43,862 bases of DNA from Chloromonas sp. AAM2 (GCA_004335635.1 QAXH01004262.1:1-43862); one strand, 5' to 3'. Positions 1 through 10,272 are shown, numbered from the stretch's first letter. Numbers and translations are program-made. Notes: generated by a model from the letters alone, not told the origin.

Positions 1-63
1 TTCATGGGCTTTATTCAACATTGGTCGGTTAGCGATTCAACAAATTCAACGATTAGGACGCTA
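1..63. repeat. Inverted-repeat edge, left copy
   Basis: These 63 bases are the exact reverse complement of 43800-43862; the two sides first differ at base 64 (G here, A on the other side read in the same direction). With psbY at the junction this is most simply the IR/SSC boundary of a plastid genome, so the window is a whole SSC plus the last bases of each IR copy. The match is seen directly; the plastid IR interpretation is inferred from gene content. Confidence 0.9.
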
Positions 64-64
64 G
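2..64 (+). CDS. psbY: PsbY, C-terminal 20 codons (5' part outside window)
   Basis: Partial gene entering from the IR. The open frame encodes 20 residues starting SWALFNIGR and ending QRLGR before TAG at 62-64. The pattern of a hydrophobic membrane end followed by a basic IQQIQR-like tail is what I know from PsbY, a small single-span subunit at the edge of photosystem II. The start lies outside the window. The stop codon crosses the IR/SSC junction: its first two bases are repeat and its third is single-copy. The fragment is short, so identity rests on recognition of the tail and on its usual place next to rpl32 in diatoms. Confidence 0.75.
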   Translation, partial: SWALFNIGRLAIQQIQRLGR

Positions 65-148
65 CATAACCTACGGTAACCATATTGACTTTTAACTTAG
101 AATATTATATATTATGGTTAAAAAAATCATCTTTAAAATTTAATAACA

Positions 149-316
149 ATGGCTGTACCTAAAAAACGAACATCAAAATCTAAAAAGAATGCTCGTAAAG
201 CAAATTGGAAAAGAAAAGGTTATAAGGCAGCTCAAAAATCTTTATCTTTAGCAAAATCAATGTTACGAGGTAAAACTACAAGCTTTGTCTATAGTGTCTA
301 TACGGAAGATGAATAA
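149..316 (+). CDS. rpl32: 50S ribosomal protein L32
   Basis: A 55-residue protein beginning [18 protein letters not shown], the typical bL32 start, followed by a conserved W and a basic middle. L32 is a small protein of the large plastid ribosomal subunit, near the peptidyl-transferase region. The ATG at 149 is the only start giving the family N-terminus; TAA is at 314-316. It sits 84 bases after the psbY stop and just before trnL-UAG, a usual diatom order, so it may be read from the psbY transcript. No zinc-binding cysteines are present. Confidence 0.95.
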   Translation: MAVPKKRTSKSKKNARKANWKRKGYKAAQKSLSLAKSMLRGKTTSFVYSVYTEDE

Positions 317-373
317 ATCTTTAAATTTTTTTAAAGATTTATTTGCCAAATATCTGTGAAAATAGATAAATTA

Positions 374-455
374 GCGAATGTGGCGAAATTGGTAAACGCG
401 CTAGGTTTAGGTTCTAGTGACATATGTCCTGAGAGTTCGAGTCTCTCCATTCGCA
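374..455 (+). tRNA. trnL-UAG: tRNA-Leu (UAG)
   Basis: An 82-nt class II tRNA with a long variable arm. The acceptor GCGAATG pairs fully with CATTCGC and the discriminator is A. The anticodon stem CTAGG/TCTAG encloses loop TTTAGGT with anticodon TAG at 408-410. The T-loop GTTCGAG is intact. CCA is not encoded. Confidence 0.96.
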
Positions 456-511
456 ATTAATTTTCTTATGAATTTCGGTTACTATAAAATGAAAACTATC
501 AATTAAATATT

Positions 512-1435
512 ATGCTTCCTTTTACTTTGCAACAACTAAGAATTTTAAAAGCCATTGCGACAGAAAAAAATTTTACAAAAGCAGCGGAAATTTTATATCT
601 TTCTCAACCATCTTTAAGTAAACAAATAAAAACTTTAGAACAAAATCTTAATATTACATTAATCAATCGAGAAAATAATAAAATATCATTAACTGAAAAT
701 GGAAAAGTTTTTTTACAATACGCTGAACGAATATTAGCTTTATGTGAAGAAAGTTGTCGAGCTTTAATTGACTTAAAAAATGGAGATCGAGGAAATCTAA
801 CCGTTGGAGCAAGTCAAACAATTGGAACTTATTTAATGCCTCGTGTTTTAGCTCTTTTCGCTCAAAACTATCCTCAAATTGACTTAAAGGTTCAAGTTAA
901 TTCAACTCGATTAATAGCAAATAATGTTTTAAATCGAGAAATTGATATTGCCGTTGTTGGAGGCGAAATACCCCAAGAATTAAAGAAAAATCTTACTATT
1001 AAACATTTGGTTGAAGATGAATTAAGTTTAATCATTTCAAAATCTCACCCTTTTGCTAAAAAGAGAAAGATTAAAAAAGAAAATTTATATTATTTAAATT
1101 TTATAACATTAAATTCAAATTCTACAATTCGAAAATTTATTGATAATATCTTAATGCAAAATGAAATTGAAACAAATCAATTAAAAATTGTTATGCAATT
1201 TAATTCAATTGAAGGAATTAAAACCGCTGTTAGTTTAGGTTTAGGAGCAGCATTTGTTTCTTCGTCAGCAATTGAAAAAGAAATAGAATTAAAAACAATA
1301 GAGATTCTTAAAATTGAAAATATTCGTATCACTCGACCATTATCGATTATTAGTAATCCTGAATGTTACAAATCCAAAGCATTTGATTTGTTTTATAATG
1401 AATTATCAACATTAAAACGAACCATAGAAAATTAA
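512..1435 (+). CDS. rbcR: RbcR, LysR-type transcriptional regulator
   Basis: A 307-residue LysR-family regulator (also called ycf30), usual length for the family. The N-terminus carries the winged helix-turn-helix (about residues 5-64: LQQLRILKAIA, then FTKAAEILYLSQPSLSKQI). Residues from about 90 form the periplasmic-binding-like effector domain (NLTVGASQTIGTYLMP). In red-lineage plastids RbcR is thought to control the rbcLS operon in response to carbon status; the rbc genes are not in this window. It is flanked by trnL-UAG and the rpl21-rpl27-secA run, all on the plus strand. The ATG at 512 gives the canonical N-terminus. Confidence 0.93.
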   Translation: MLPFTLQQLRILKAIATEKNFTKAAEILYLSQPSLSKQIKTLEQNLNITLINRENNKISLTENGKVFLQYAERILALCEESCRALIDLKNGDRGNLTVGASQTIGTYLMPRVLALFAQNYPQIDLKVQVNSTRLIANNVLNREIDIAVVGGEIPQELKKNLTIKHLVEDELSLIISKSHPFAKKRKIKKENLYYLNFITLNSNSTIRKFIDNILMQNEIETNQLKIVMQFNSIEGIKTAVSLGLGAAFVSSSAIEKEIELKTIEILKIENIRITRPLSIISNPECYKSKAFDLFYNELSTLKRTIEN

Positions 1436-1453
1436 AATATATTTTAAAAAATA

Positions 1454-1483
1454 TTGACGAGTTAAAAAATTTTCGAGTATTAT
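1454..1483 (+). promoter_or_regulatory. Putative sigma70-type promoter for rpl21-rpl27-secA
   Basis: TTGACG at 1454-1459 is followed, after 18 bases, by TATTAT at 1478-1483, about 30 bases before the rpl21 start. Both hexamers are one change from consensus. In such AT-rich DNA chance matches are common; the good -35 box makes this better than most here. Confidence 0.45.
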
Positions 1484-1514
1484 ATGATTAAATAAAAATA
1501 AATTAATTTAACTT

Positions 1515-1832
1515 ATGAAATATGCAATTGTCGAAATAAGTGGAAGACAATTTTGGATTGAAACTGGAAAATATTATGACTTTAATCGAATTCCTACTGA
1601 ATTAGGAAAACAAATTACTTTGAATCGTGTTTTATTATTAAACAACGAAGGAAATGTTCTAATAGGTCAACCTTATTTAAATAGTGTTACAATTAAAGGA
1701 AAAATTTTAGAACATTTACGAGGCAAAAAAACACTTGTTTATAAAATGAGACCAAAGAAAAAAACTCGAAAAAAACAAGGTCATAGACAAGAATTAACAC
1801 GGGTTCTTATTGAAGATATTAGCATAAATTAA
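1515..1832 (+). CDS. rpl21: 50S ribosomal protein L21
   Basis: A 105-residue bL21, starting [22 protein letters not shown], which matches the family opening (YAIVExGGKQ). The basic C-terminal segment [19 protein letters not shown] is the rRNA-binding loop typical of L21. The family is normally 100-110 residues, so this is full length. rpl27 follows 22 bases later, the bacterial rpmA neighbour, and both are probably on one transcript with secA. Confidence 0.96.
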   Translation: MKYAIVEISGRQFWIETGKYYDFNRIPTELGKQITLNRVLLLNNEGNVLIGQPYLNSVTIKGKILEHLRGKKTLVYKMRPKKKTRKKQGHRQELTRVLIEDISIN

Positions 1833-1854
1833 GGAAAAAAAGGAGTTAAGATTT

Positions 1855-2106
1855 ATGGCACATAAAAAAGGTGCAGGTAGCACAAAAAATGGACGTGATT
1901 CAAACGCAAATCGATTAGGCGTAAAAAAATTTGGTGGCGAAAAGGTACGAGCTGGAAATATTTTAATTCGTCAAAGAGGTATGAATTTTAAACCTGGATC
2001 AAATGTTGGGTGTGGAAAAGATTTCACATTATTTGCTTTATCAGATGGTATTGTAAAATTTGATTCAACCAATGGAAAACAAAAACGAATCAATATTATT
2101 GATTAA
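1855..2106 (+). CDS. rpl27: 50S ribosomal protein L27
   Basis: An 83-residue bL27 with the near-invariant N-terminus [16 protein letters not shown], then RLGVKKFGG and the GNILIRQRG core. L27 reaches the peptidyl-transferase centre with this tail. There is no cleavable N-terminal extension. An AGGAG-like ribosome-binding site lies just upstream (in AAAAAAGGAGTTAAG). It follows rpl21 by 22 bases and precedes secA by 21. Confidence 0.97.
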   Translation: MAHKKGAGSTKNGRDSNANRLGVKKFGGEKVRAGNILIRQRGMNFKPGSNVGCGKDFTLFALSDGIVKFDSTNGKQKRINIID

Positions 2107-2127
2107 AAACATTTAAAAAATCTTAGA

Positions 2128-4770
2128 ATGCTAAAAAACCCATTTAAAAACAATTCACTTGTAAAGAAGTATCAAGGTTTAATTAATCAAATTAATGTAT
2201 TAGAACATGATTTAAAAGTATTAAGTGATAGTGATTTACGGGCTAAAAGTTTTCAGTTAAAAAAACGATATCAAGATAATCAGAATCTTGATTTACTAAT
2301 TGCAGAATCTTTTGCATTAACACGAGAAGCTAGTTTACGTACACTCGGTTTAAGACACTTTGATGTACAATTAATTGGAGGTCTTGTTTTAAATAGTCAA
2401 AAGATTGCTGAGATGAAAACTGGGGAAGGAAAAACACTTGTTGCAACTTTACCAGCAGTTTTAAATGCAATTACAAAAAAAGGTGTTCATATTGTAACAG
2501 TAAATGATTATTTAGCAAATCGTGATCAAGTATCAATGGGTCAAATTTATCGATTTTTAGGATTTGATACTGGTTTAATCCAAGATGGAATGTCAAAAGC
2601 TGATCGAAAAAAAAGTTATAATGCTGATTTAACCTATGTTACCAATTATGAATTAACATTTGACTTCTTACGAGATAATATGGCATTAAATTTAACAGAT
2701 GTTGTTTTACGTCCGTTTAATTACTGTATTATTGACGAAGTTGATTCCATTTTAATTGATGAAGCTCAAACGCCATTAATTATTTCAAATAATATTCCGA
2801 CTCCAGTTGACAAGTATATTATAGCGGCAGAAATTACAAATTATTTAGAGCTTAATATTCATTATAAAGTTGATGAAAAAAACAAAAATGTTATTTTAAC
2901 TGAAGAAGGGAGTAAACAAATTGAAAAAATTTTAAGCATTCAAGATTTATATGATCCAAGTGATCCATGGATCCCATATATTATTAATGCGATTAAAGCT
3001 AATGCTTTATTTTTCAATAATGTTCATTACATTGTTCAAAATAATCGAATTATTATTGTTGACGAGTTTACTGGTAGAATTATGCCTGATCGGCGATGGG
3101 GTGATGGAGTACATCAAGCTATTGAAGCAAAAGAAAAAGTGTCAATCCGTCAAAAAACAGAAACTATCGCATCTATAACCTATCAAAATTTCTTTTTGCT
3201 TTACCCAAAATTGGCTGGAATGACTGGAACAGGAAAAACAGCAGAGATCGAATTTGAAAAAATTTATAATTTATCTGTTGAAGAAATTCCAACTGCGAAA
3301 CCAACTCAAAGAAAAGATCTTTCAGATTTAATTTATAAAGATCAATTTTCAAAATGGAATGCTATTGCTCAAGCTTGTAATAAAATTTCTTCGACTGGAC
3401 AACCGATTTTAGTTGGTACAACTACCGTTGAAAAATCAGAAATGTTAGCACAATTATTAAATGAATATAATTTATCGTATCAGATTTTAAATGCAAAACC
3501 TGAAAATGTCCGAAGAGAATCGGAAATTGTTGCACAAGCTGGTGTGAAAGGTAATATTACTATTGCTACCAATATGGCTGGTAGAGGAACTGATATTATT
3601 CTAGGTGGAAATATTAACTTTAAAATTCAAAAAAAATTATATGATATCTTAACGTTATCTAAAAACTATGTTCTTTCGAAAAAAACAAATATTTTCCAAT
3701 CACAATTGTTGAATCAATTTGAAAATATTTCCCAAAATTTTTTGAGCGTTTTATTATCATTATTACAGAATCAAAAATTTTTAAAATTATCAGATGTTGA
3801 TATCTTAAGAATTCTAAGAGAAAATGATCGAATTTCGATTCCAACTATTTCATATCAATGTTCTATTAGATTTTTAATAACTGAATTAACTGCTTATTAT
3901 AAAAAACATCAAGAGCAAGAAAATAAAATTGTTAAAAATTTAGGTGGATTATATATCATTGGTACAGAAAGAAACGATTCAAGAAGAGTTGATAATCAGT
4001 TACGTGGTCGATGTGGTCGACAAGGAGACCCGGGAACATCACGATTCTTCTTAAGTCTAGATGACAATCTTTTACGTTTGTTTGGTGGACCAAAGATTCA
4101 AAACTTTATGCAAACTCAAATTTCTGATGATTCTCCATTAGAATCAGAATTAATAACAAAAAGTTTAGATTCTGCTCAAAAACGTGTTGAAGAACGGGCA
4201 TATCAACAGAGAAAAAATTTATTTGATTATGATGATGTTTTAAATAAACAACGAAATATTATTTATCGTGAAAGACGCCAAATTTTAGAAAGTGCCTCCG
4301 TACAAAGAGATATTTTTGTATATGGAGAACAAATTATCACAGATTTGTTATTAGAACCTACAACTGAAACAATTTCATTAATTGAAAATTTATTTGGACG
4401 AAATTTAGCGTTAAATTATTTGAAAGAATCAAATCTTTTACTAAATGAATTTACGAAAATAGAATTACAAATTTACTTATTTAATGAATTTTGGTTAACA
4501 TATCAATCAAAAATGATAGAACTTTCTGTGCATGGTGAAGGTATCGTAGAAAATATAGAAAGAACTCTTATTTTAATTAATCTAGACCGTATTTGGCGCG
4601 AACATTTACAACAAATGACATTATTACGTGAAGCTGTAGGATGGCGTGGTTACGGCCAAAAAAATCCATTATACGAGTATAGAGAAGAGGCATTTTATAT
4701 ATTTGAAACACGTGAAAAAATATTAAGACATCTAGTCATTTATGATCTATTCAGATCATGTGTTTTATAA
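2128..4770 (+). CDS. secA: SecA, preprotein translocase ATPase
   Basis: An 880-residue SecA, the motor that drives proteins through SecY (also encoded here) into or across thylakoid membranes. Walker A is MKTGEGKT at about residues 96-103 and the DEVD Walker B box at about 203-206. Conserved regions QLIGG, NDYLANRD, MAGRGTDI and RGRCGRQGDPG are present. It ends LFRSCVL without the C-terminal zinc-binding SecB site of bacterial SecA, which is normal for plastids. It lies in the rpl21-rpl27-secA-rpl34 cluster. Confidence 0.97.
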   Translation: MLKNPFKNNSLVKKYQGLINQINVLEHDLKVLSDSDLRAKSFQLKKRYQDNQNLDLLIAESFALTREASLRTLGLRHFDVQLIGGLVLNSQKIAEMKTGEGKTLVATLPAVLNAITKKGVHIVTVNDYLANRDQVSMGQIYRFLGFDTGLIQDGMSKADRKKSYNADLTYVTNYELTFDFLRDNMALNLTDVVLRPFNYCIIDEVDSILIDEAQTPLIISNNIPTPVDKYIIAAEITNYLELNIHYKVDEKNKNVILTEEGSKQIEKILSIQDLYDPSDPWIPYIINAIKANALFFNNVHYIVQNNRIIIVDEFTGRIMPDRRWGDGVHQAIEAKEKVSIRQKTETIASITYQNFFLLYPKLAGMTGTGKTAEIEFEKIYNLSVEEIPTAKPTQRKDLSDLIYKDQFSKWNAIAQACNKISSTGQPILVGTTTVEKSEMLAQLLNEYNLSYQILNAKPENVRRESEIVAQAGVKGNITIATNMAGRGTDIILGGNINFKIQKKLYDILTLSKNYVLSKKTNIFQSQLLNQFENISQNFLSVLLSLLQNQKFLKLSDVDILRILRENDRISIPTISYQCSIRFLITELTAYYKKHQEQENKIVKNLGGLYIIGTERNDSRRVDNQLRGRCGRQGDPGTSRFFLSLDDNLLRLFGGPKIQNFMQTQISDDSPLESELITKSLDSAQKRVEERAYQQRKNLFDYDDVLNKQRNIIYRERRQILESASVQRDIFVYGEQIITDLLLEPTTETISLIENLFGRNLALNYLKESNLLLNEFTKIELQIYLFNEFWLTYQSKMIELSVHGEGIVENIERTLILINLDRIWREHLQQMTLLREAVGWRGYGQKNPLYEYREEAFYIFETREKILRHLVIYDLFRSCVL

Positions 4771-4809
4771 ATAAAATAAAAAATAAAAAATCAAGTTTAA
4801 ATCAATAAT

Positions 4810-4956
4810 ATGACAAAACGTACATTATCTAACAAAGGGCGTTATTCTATTTTAAAACTATCAGGTTTTCGAGCGCGGATGGCAACACCTCAAGGTCGTA
4901 AAACTATTCGAAATCGACGTAAAAAAGGTCGAAAAAACTTAACTATTACAAAATAA
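4810..4956 (+). CDS. rpl34: 50S ribosomal protein L34
   Basis: A short 48-residue gene, [20 protein letters not shown] onward, then [21 protein letters not shown], the diagnostic bL34 core (GFRxRMxTxxGRxxxxRRRxKGR). It is a very basic protein of the large ribosomal subunit. It begins 39 bases after secA and is followed within 10 bases by a perfect hairpin, so it probably ends this transcription unit. Confidence 0.96.
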   Translation: MTKRTLSNKGRYSILKLSGFRARMATPQGRKTIRNRRKKGRKNLTITK

Positions 4957-4963
4957 ACTGTTA

Positions 4964-4999
4964 ATTATTAGAGTTATTATTACTAATTACTCTAATAAT
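4964..4999. terminator. Hairpin after rpl34
   Basis: Perfect 11-bp stem (4964-4974 with 4989-4999) and a 14-base loop, starting 7 bases after the rpl34 stop and followed by an A/T-rich tract with a T run. Its position at the end of the rpl21-rpl34 run suggests a 3'-end or terminator structure. Confidence 0.6.
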
Positions 5000-5065
5000 A
5001 AATAATTTTTTATTTAAAATTAATATAATACTAATTTAATAAACTAAATTTTGATTAATTATTTT

Positions 5066-6559
5066 ATGAAATTTAATGATGAATTAGCCTTGTTTTTAAA
5101 GGCTCGTTATCCAATAATTTATATTAATACTATTGAAGAAGATCGTGTCGAATATATAATTCGAAAAAATATAAAAACAAATTTAAATCGAAGCATCTAC
5201 AGTTGGGATTTTGTTGATGGATATACAAATAATCCAAATAATGAAGGATTTGCTAAACGAAATCCATTACAAGCTCTTGAATTAGTTGAACGATTAAATG
5301 CTGAAACACCAGCACTATTTATTTTGAAAGATTTTAATCGATTTTTAACGGATCTTTCAATATCTCGAAAGTTAAGAAATATTAGTCGGATTTTAAAATT
5401 ACAACCAAAGACAATTATTATTATTGGGTCTGATTTAACTATTCCAAAAGAATTGCAAGATTTATTAACAGTTTTACAATTTCAATTACCATTAGAAGAT
5501 GAAATCAGTCAAGAATTAAATCGCTTAGTAAATTCATTAAATATAAAAATTGAATCACAATTATTTGAAAATCTTACTCGAGCTTGTCAAGGTTTATCAC
5601 TAGAACGGATAAGACGAGTTTTATCAAAAATTATTGCAACATATAAAACAATTGATACTAATAGTATATCAATCTTATTAAGTGAAAAAAAGCAAATAAT
5701 CAGTCAAACCGAAATTCTAGAGTATACGTCTGTAGATGAAACTATTAGTAATCTTGGTGGCTTAGATAATTTAAAAGATTGGTTAAAAAAACGAAAAACA
5801 GCGTTTGGAATTCAAGCTTCAAACTATGGATTACCAACACCACGTGGATTACTTTTAGTTGGAATTCAAGGAACTGGTAAATCATTAACTGCAAAAGCTA
5901 TTGCTAATGAATGGCAGTTACCTTTGTTAAAACTTGATGTTGGGAAACTTTTTGGTGGTATTGTGGGTGAATCAGAATCACGTCTACGCCAAATGATAAA
6001 TGTATCCGAAACAATATCACCTTGTATTTTATGGATTGATGAAATTGATAAAGCTTTTAGTAGTACCGAAAGTAAAGGTGATAGTGGAACAAGTAATCGA
6101 GTATTAGCAACTTTTGTTAGCTGGTTATCAGAAAAGAAAAAACCTGTTTTCGTAATTGCAACAGCAAATAATATCGATTTATTACCATTAGAAATTATTA
6201 GAAAAGGAAGATTTGATGAAATTTTCTTTTTAGATTTACCAAAAAAGGAAGAACGCGAAGAAATTTTCAAAATTCACTTAAAAGAATTTCGACCAAATAC
6301 TTGGGAATCATTTGATTATAATAAATTAGCTGATTTATCAGAATCTTTTTCAGGTGCTGAAATTAAACAAAGTATAATTGAAGGAATGTATCACGCGTTT
6401 TATGAAAAACGTGAATTTACAACGGATGATATTTGTATGGCATTGAATGAATTAATTCCACTGGCACATTTAGAAAGTAATCAAATGATAAAATTACAAA
6501 ATTGGGCGGCATCAGGCCGAATTCGATTAGCTTCTTCAAAAACTATATATTTGAATTAA
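5066..6559 (+). CDS. ycf46: Ycf46, AAA+ ATPase
   Basis: A 497-residue AAA+ protein of the conserved plastid/cyanobacterial Ycf46 family, of uncertain function, perhaps linked to photosynthesis or inorganic carbon use. The C-terminal half is the ATPase module: Walker A GIQGTGKS at about residues 266-273, Walker B WIDEID at about 323-328, then the arginine-finger region near RKGRFDEIFFLDLP. The N-terminal half has no motif I can name. The frame is open from a TTG at 5051, but I chose ATG 5066, which gives the usual MKFNDELALFLKARYP start. ccs1 follows 15 bases later. Confidence 0.92.
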   Translation: MKFNDELALFLKARYPIIYINTIEEDRVEYIIRKNIKTNLNRSIYSWDFVDGYTNNPNNEGFAKRNPLQALELVERLNAETPALFILKDFNRFLTDLSISRKLRNISRILKLQPKTIIIIGSDLTIPKELQDLLTVLQFQLPLEDEISQELNRLVNSLNIKIESQLFENLTRACQGLSLERIRRVLSKIIATYKTIDTNSISILLSEKKQIISQTEILEYTSVDETISNLGGLDNLKDWLKKRKTAFGIQASNYGLPTPRGLLLVGIQGTGKSLTAKAIANEWQLPLLKLDVGKLFGGIVGESESRLRQMINVSETISPCILWIDEIDKAFSSTESKGDSGTSNRVLATFVSWLSEKKKPVFVIATANNIDLLPLEIIRKGRFDEIFFLDLPKKEEREEIFKIHLKEFRPNTWESFDYNKLADLSESFSGAEIKQSIIEGMYHAFYEKREFTTDDICMALNELIPLAHLESNQMIKLQNWAASGRIRLASSKTIYLN

Positions 6560-6574
6560 TAGAAAACAAATTCA

Positions 6575-7846
6575 ATGAGACAAAAAATTTTTAGATTATT
6601 AGCAGATTTAAGATTTTCAATCTTTATTTTATTATTAATAAGTTTTTGTAGTATTGCTGGAACAATTATTGAACAAGATCAATCTATTGAAATTTATAAA
6701 GTAAACTATCCATTAACAAATCCTGTTTTCGGATTTTTAACTTGGGATCGAATTCTTCAATTTGGATTAGATCATGTATATAAAACTTGGTGGTTTTTTA
6801 CTCTCATTTTTTTATTTGGAACAAGTTTGATATCTTGTACTTTTTTGCAACAATTACCATCTTTAAAAATTGCTCGTCGATGTCAATTTTTCCGAACAAC
6901 TGGACAATTTTATAGATTAAAAATTTCTACAGTTTTAAATAATTTTTCTTTCAGCAAAATTTTATCACGAATAAAACAGAATAAATATTCAATTTTTCAA
7001 CAGAAAAATATTATTTATTGTTATAAAGGTCTTATTGGAAGAATAGCACCAATTATTGTTCATTTTAGTATGATTTTAATCTTAGTAGGAACAATTTTTG
7101 GCTCATTATTTGGGTTTAAGGCTCAAGAAATTGTTCCAAAAACCGAAACTTTCCATATTCAAAATATCTTAAACAATGGTCAATTAACTTTCGTTCCAAA
7201 AACATCAGCTCGTATTAATGACTTTTGGATTACTTATACAAAAAATAAAACAATTTCCCAATTTTATTCTGATCTTTCGATTTTAGATAATTTTGGAAAT
7301 GAAACAATTCGAAAAACTATTTCAGTAAATTATCCATTAATTTCCAATGGTGTTTATTATTATCAAACGGATTGGAATTTAATTGGTCTTCGATTTAAAG
7401 ATTTTAAGAATGAAATTATTGAATACCCATTAATTAATGTCCTTAATAACCAAAATAAAGTTTGGTTAACCTGGATTGGAAATACTTCTACTATGAATGA
7501 TGGAATTGTTGCTATACTAGACAATTTGGAAGGTTATTGTTCTATCTATAATGAGGCTGGTCAATTTTTAGGAAATATTGAATTAAATGAAACAAGTAAT
7601 TTTAATCGATCTCTTACTCTTTTAGAAATTATCAGTTCTACCGGTTTACAAATAAAAACAGATCCAGGTATTCCAATTATTTATTTAGGATTTTTTTTCT
7701 TAATGTTAAGTACTCTTATCAGTTATATTACTTATTCTCAAATTTGGATTGTTCAAAAAAATCAACAAATTTTTATAGGTGGAAGTACAAATCGTGCCAT
7801 TTTTGAATTTGAATTAGAATTTTTTAAATTTGTAAAAAATAAGTGA
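6575..7846 (+). CDS. ccs1: Ccs1 (CcsB/ResB), cytochrome c assembly protein
   Basis: A 423-residue membrane protein of the ResB/Ccs1 family. With CcsA (at 42445 here) it forms the system II machinery that attaches haem to thylakoid c-type cytochromes. The N-terminus has the family signature LRFSIFILLLISFCSIAGT with its first membrane span, a second span near residue 80 (WWFFTLIFLFGTSLISC), a third near 150-175 (IVHFSMILILVGTIFGSLFG), a long lumenal domain, and a last span near residue 375 (LGFFFLMLSTLISYI). It follows ycf46 by 15 bases. Confidence 0.92.
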   Translation: MRQKIFRLLADLRFSIFILLLISFCSIAGTIIEQDQSIEIYKVNYPLTNPVFGFLTWDRILQFGLDHVYKTWWFFTLIFLFGTSLISCTFLQQLPSLKIARRCQFFRTTGQFYRLKISTVLNNFSFSKILSRIKQNKYSIFQQKNIIYCYKGLIGRIAPIIVHFSMILILVGTIFGSLFGFKAQEIVPKTETFHIQNILNNGQLTFVPKTSARINDFWITYTKNKTISQFYSDLSILDNFGNETIRKTISVNYPLISNGVYYYQTDWNLIGLRFKDFKNEIIEYPLINVLNNQNKVWLTWIGNTSTMNDGIVAILDNLEGYCSIYNEAGQFLGNIELNETSNFNRSLTLLEIISSTGLQIKTDPGIPIIYLGFFFLMLSTLISYITYSQIWIVQKNQQIFIGGSTNRAIFEFELEFFKFVKNK

Positions 7847-7889
7847 TGAAACTTCTAATTACGTTTTATAATTATAATTAACAAGTTAA

Positions 7890-9008
<1,119 letters not shown>

Positions 9009-9023
9009 TTCCTAATGTCTAAT

Positions 9024-9064
9024 TTTTCTAAACCTTTAAATTTTATAATTAAAGGTTTAGAAAA
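9024..9064 (+). terminator. psbA 3' hairpin
   Basis: Perfect 16-bp stem (9024-9039 with 9049-9064), 9-base loop, starting 15 bases after the psbA stop. Stable 3' hairpins are usual for psbA mRNA and set its 3' end. Confidence 0.8.
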
Positions 9065-9340
9065 TTTTAATATTATTTTCTATTTCTACTTTTTAAAAAT
9101 TTACTTCTATTATTAACTGATGTTGTCAAATAAAACATAAATTATAACTTCTTGATGAGAAAAATTAAATATTAAATAGAAGATGATTCACCAAACTTTA
9201 GACTATAAACAAATAATGTGAAATTTCATTAGAATTTATTGTAAAGGATAAGTTTTGTAATTCGAAATAATTTCACTTGTTCATTTATTTTTTAACTAAT
9301 TAGACTTAACCCCTGTGCTAACAAAGCATAAAAACTTTGA
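9065..9340. other. Non-coding spacer with no feature recognised
   Basis: AT-rich sequence after the psbA hairpin. An ATG at 9155 opens a frame in phase with the remnant at 9346 onward, but the frame meets many stops (first at 9173), so if it is the 5' part of that remnant it is past recognition. No RNA gene or clear promoter seen. Confidence 0.5.
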
Positions 9341-9345
9341 GTTTA

Positions 9346-9749
9346 AACAGATTCAGACAACTTTACTACTAACTTACTAACTGATGGCGATAAAATTAAC
9401 AAATTAAAACAGAAAAACAAAAGGGTTTTTGCTCGTTTACAACAGGAACGAGAAAATCAATAGAAAGTCTATAATTCTCTAGTTCAAAACTCAAATGAGT
9501 TATTCTAGATCAACAAGAAATAGATCAAAAATAAACTTGGTTTCAGAAAATTAAAATTCACTGGAGTCCTAGTGTATCATTGAATATGTCAAAATCAGAA
9601 GAAAAACACCTCAACAGACAAAAGAAAAGGAAAAAGAATATTACTTTTCTTTTGTCTGTTGGTCAACTGAAAAAATGCATAATAAAATGAAAATTAAAGA
9701 AGAATGGTCTGAAAAAGATAAAAAATGGAATATAGTTGAATCAAATTGA
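9346..9749 (+). pseudogene. Decayed coding sequence, family not recognised
   Basis: Three plus-strand frame segments join into one protein-like reading. 9346-9505 reads DGDKINKLKQKNKRVFARL and similar Lys/Gln/Glu-rich, coiled-coil-like sequence with in-frame stops. 9505-9675, one frame over, reads on through LDQQEIDQK and SKSEEKHLNRQKK. 9675-9749 reads MHNKMKIKEEWSEKDKKW to a TGA at 9747-9749. A perfect 20-bp hairpin follows 8 bases later. The number of stops and the two frameshifts rule out an intact gene. The composition suggests a basic, charged protein. I do not recognise the family; with the recombinase remnant downstream it may come from a plasmid or other mobile DNA. Confidence 0.45.
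9612..9661. repeat. Perfect 18-bp inverted repeat inside a decayed ORF
   Basis: Arms 9612-9629 and 9644-9661 are exact reverse complements with a 14-base loop. One arm is purine-rich (CAACAGACAAAAG...). It lies inside the decayed reading frame, not at its end, so it is not an obvious terminator for that frame. Confidence 0.75.
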
Positions 9750-9756
9750 CAGCTAA

Positions 9757-9813
9757 AATAGGTGGAAAAAAGATCCCTAATTTTTTAAAAAGCGGATCTT
9801 TTTTCCACCTATT
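9757..9813. terminator. Perfect 20-bp hairpin after decayed ORF
   Basis: Arms 9757-9776 and 9794-9813 match at all 20 positions, with a 17-base A/T-rich loop; a T6 run lies in the 3' arm. It starts 8 bases after the last stop of the remnant at 9346-9749. Terminator function is inferred; the perfect stem is seen directly. Confidence 0.6.
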
Positions 9814-10127
9814 AAACCTTCCAATTTCGAACCTAATTTCAATTTTGTCTAATTCGTAAAGTCATCAGAAACAAACTCTAAAATCTATATTAATGAAGTT
9901 ACAATTTCAGAAAGTTAGCTGAGCAAACGTTAATCACATAAGTTCATGAGAACAAATTTATTTCGTTAAAAAATCTTTACGATAAATTAATAACTATAAT
10001 CTGACCTTTTCAAAAGATTGATGAATCTGATTAAATGTTTCTAGCATGAATTTTTATAGTTTTTCTAAAATCATTTAACCCATTTCATCTGAAAAAATAT
10101 CTCAAGAACGTTCATTTTTTTTCACCT

Positions 10128-10162
10128 AGCCAATTTTAGTATCATATTAGGTTAAATTGGCT
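10128..10162. repeat. 9-bp inverted repeat in spacer
   Basis: AGCCAATTT (10128-10136) pairs exactly with AAATTGGCT (10154-10162), 17-base loop. It lies just before the recombinase remnant. It could be a chance hairpin. Confidence 0.35.
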
Positions 10163-10272
10163 CAAACTCGAACATTTTAGGTTTCTATAACAAAAATAAA
10201 TACAAAGAAAATAGAAATCCAAACCAGATCTTCTAGTTAAAGGACCAGAAACCAATTAGAACAAACGGAAAA

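Noticed and set aside
5051..5065. TTG start for ycf46, adding five residues
   Set aside because: ATG 5066 gives the known Ycf46 N-terminus; the extension is AT-rich leader.
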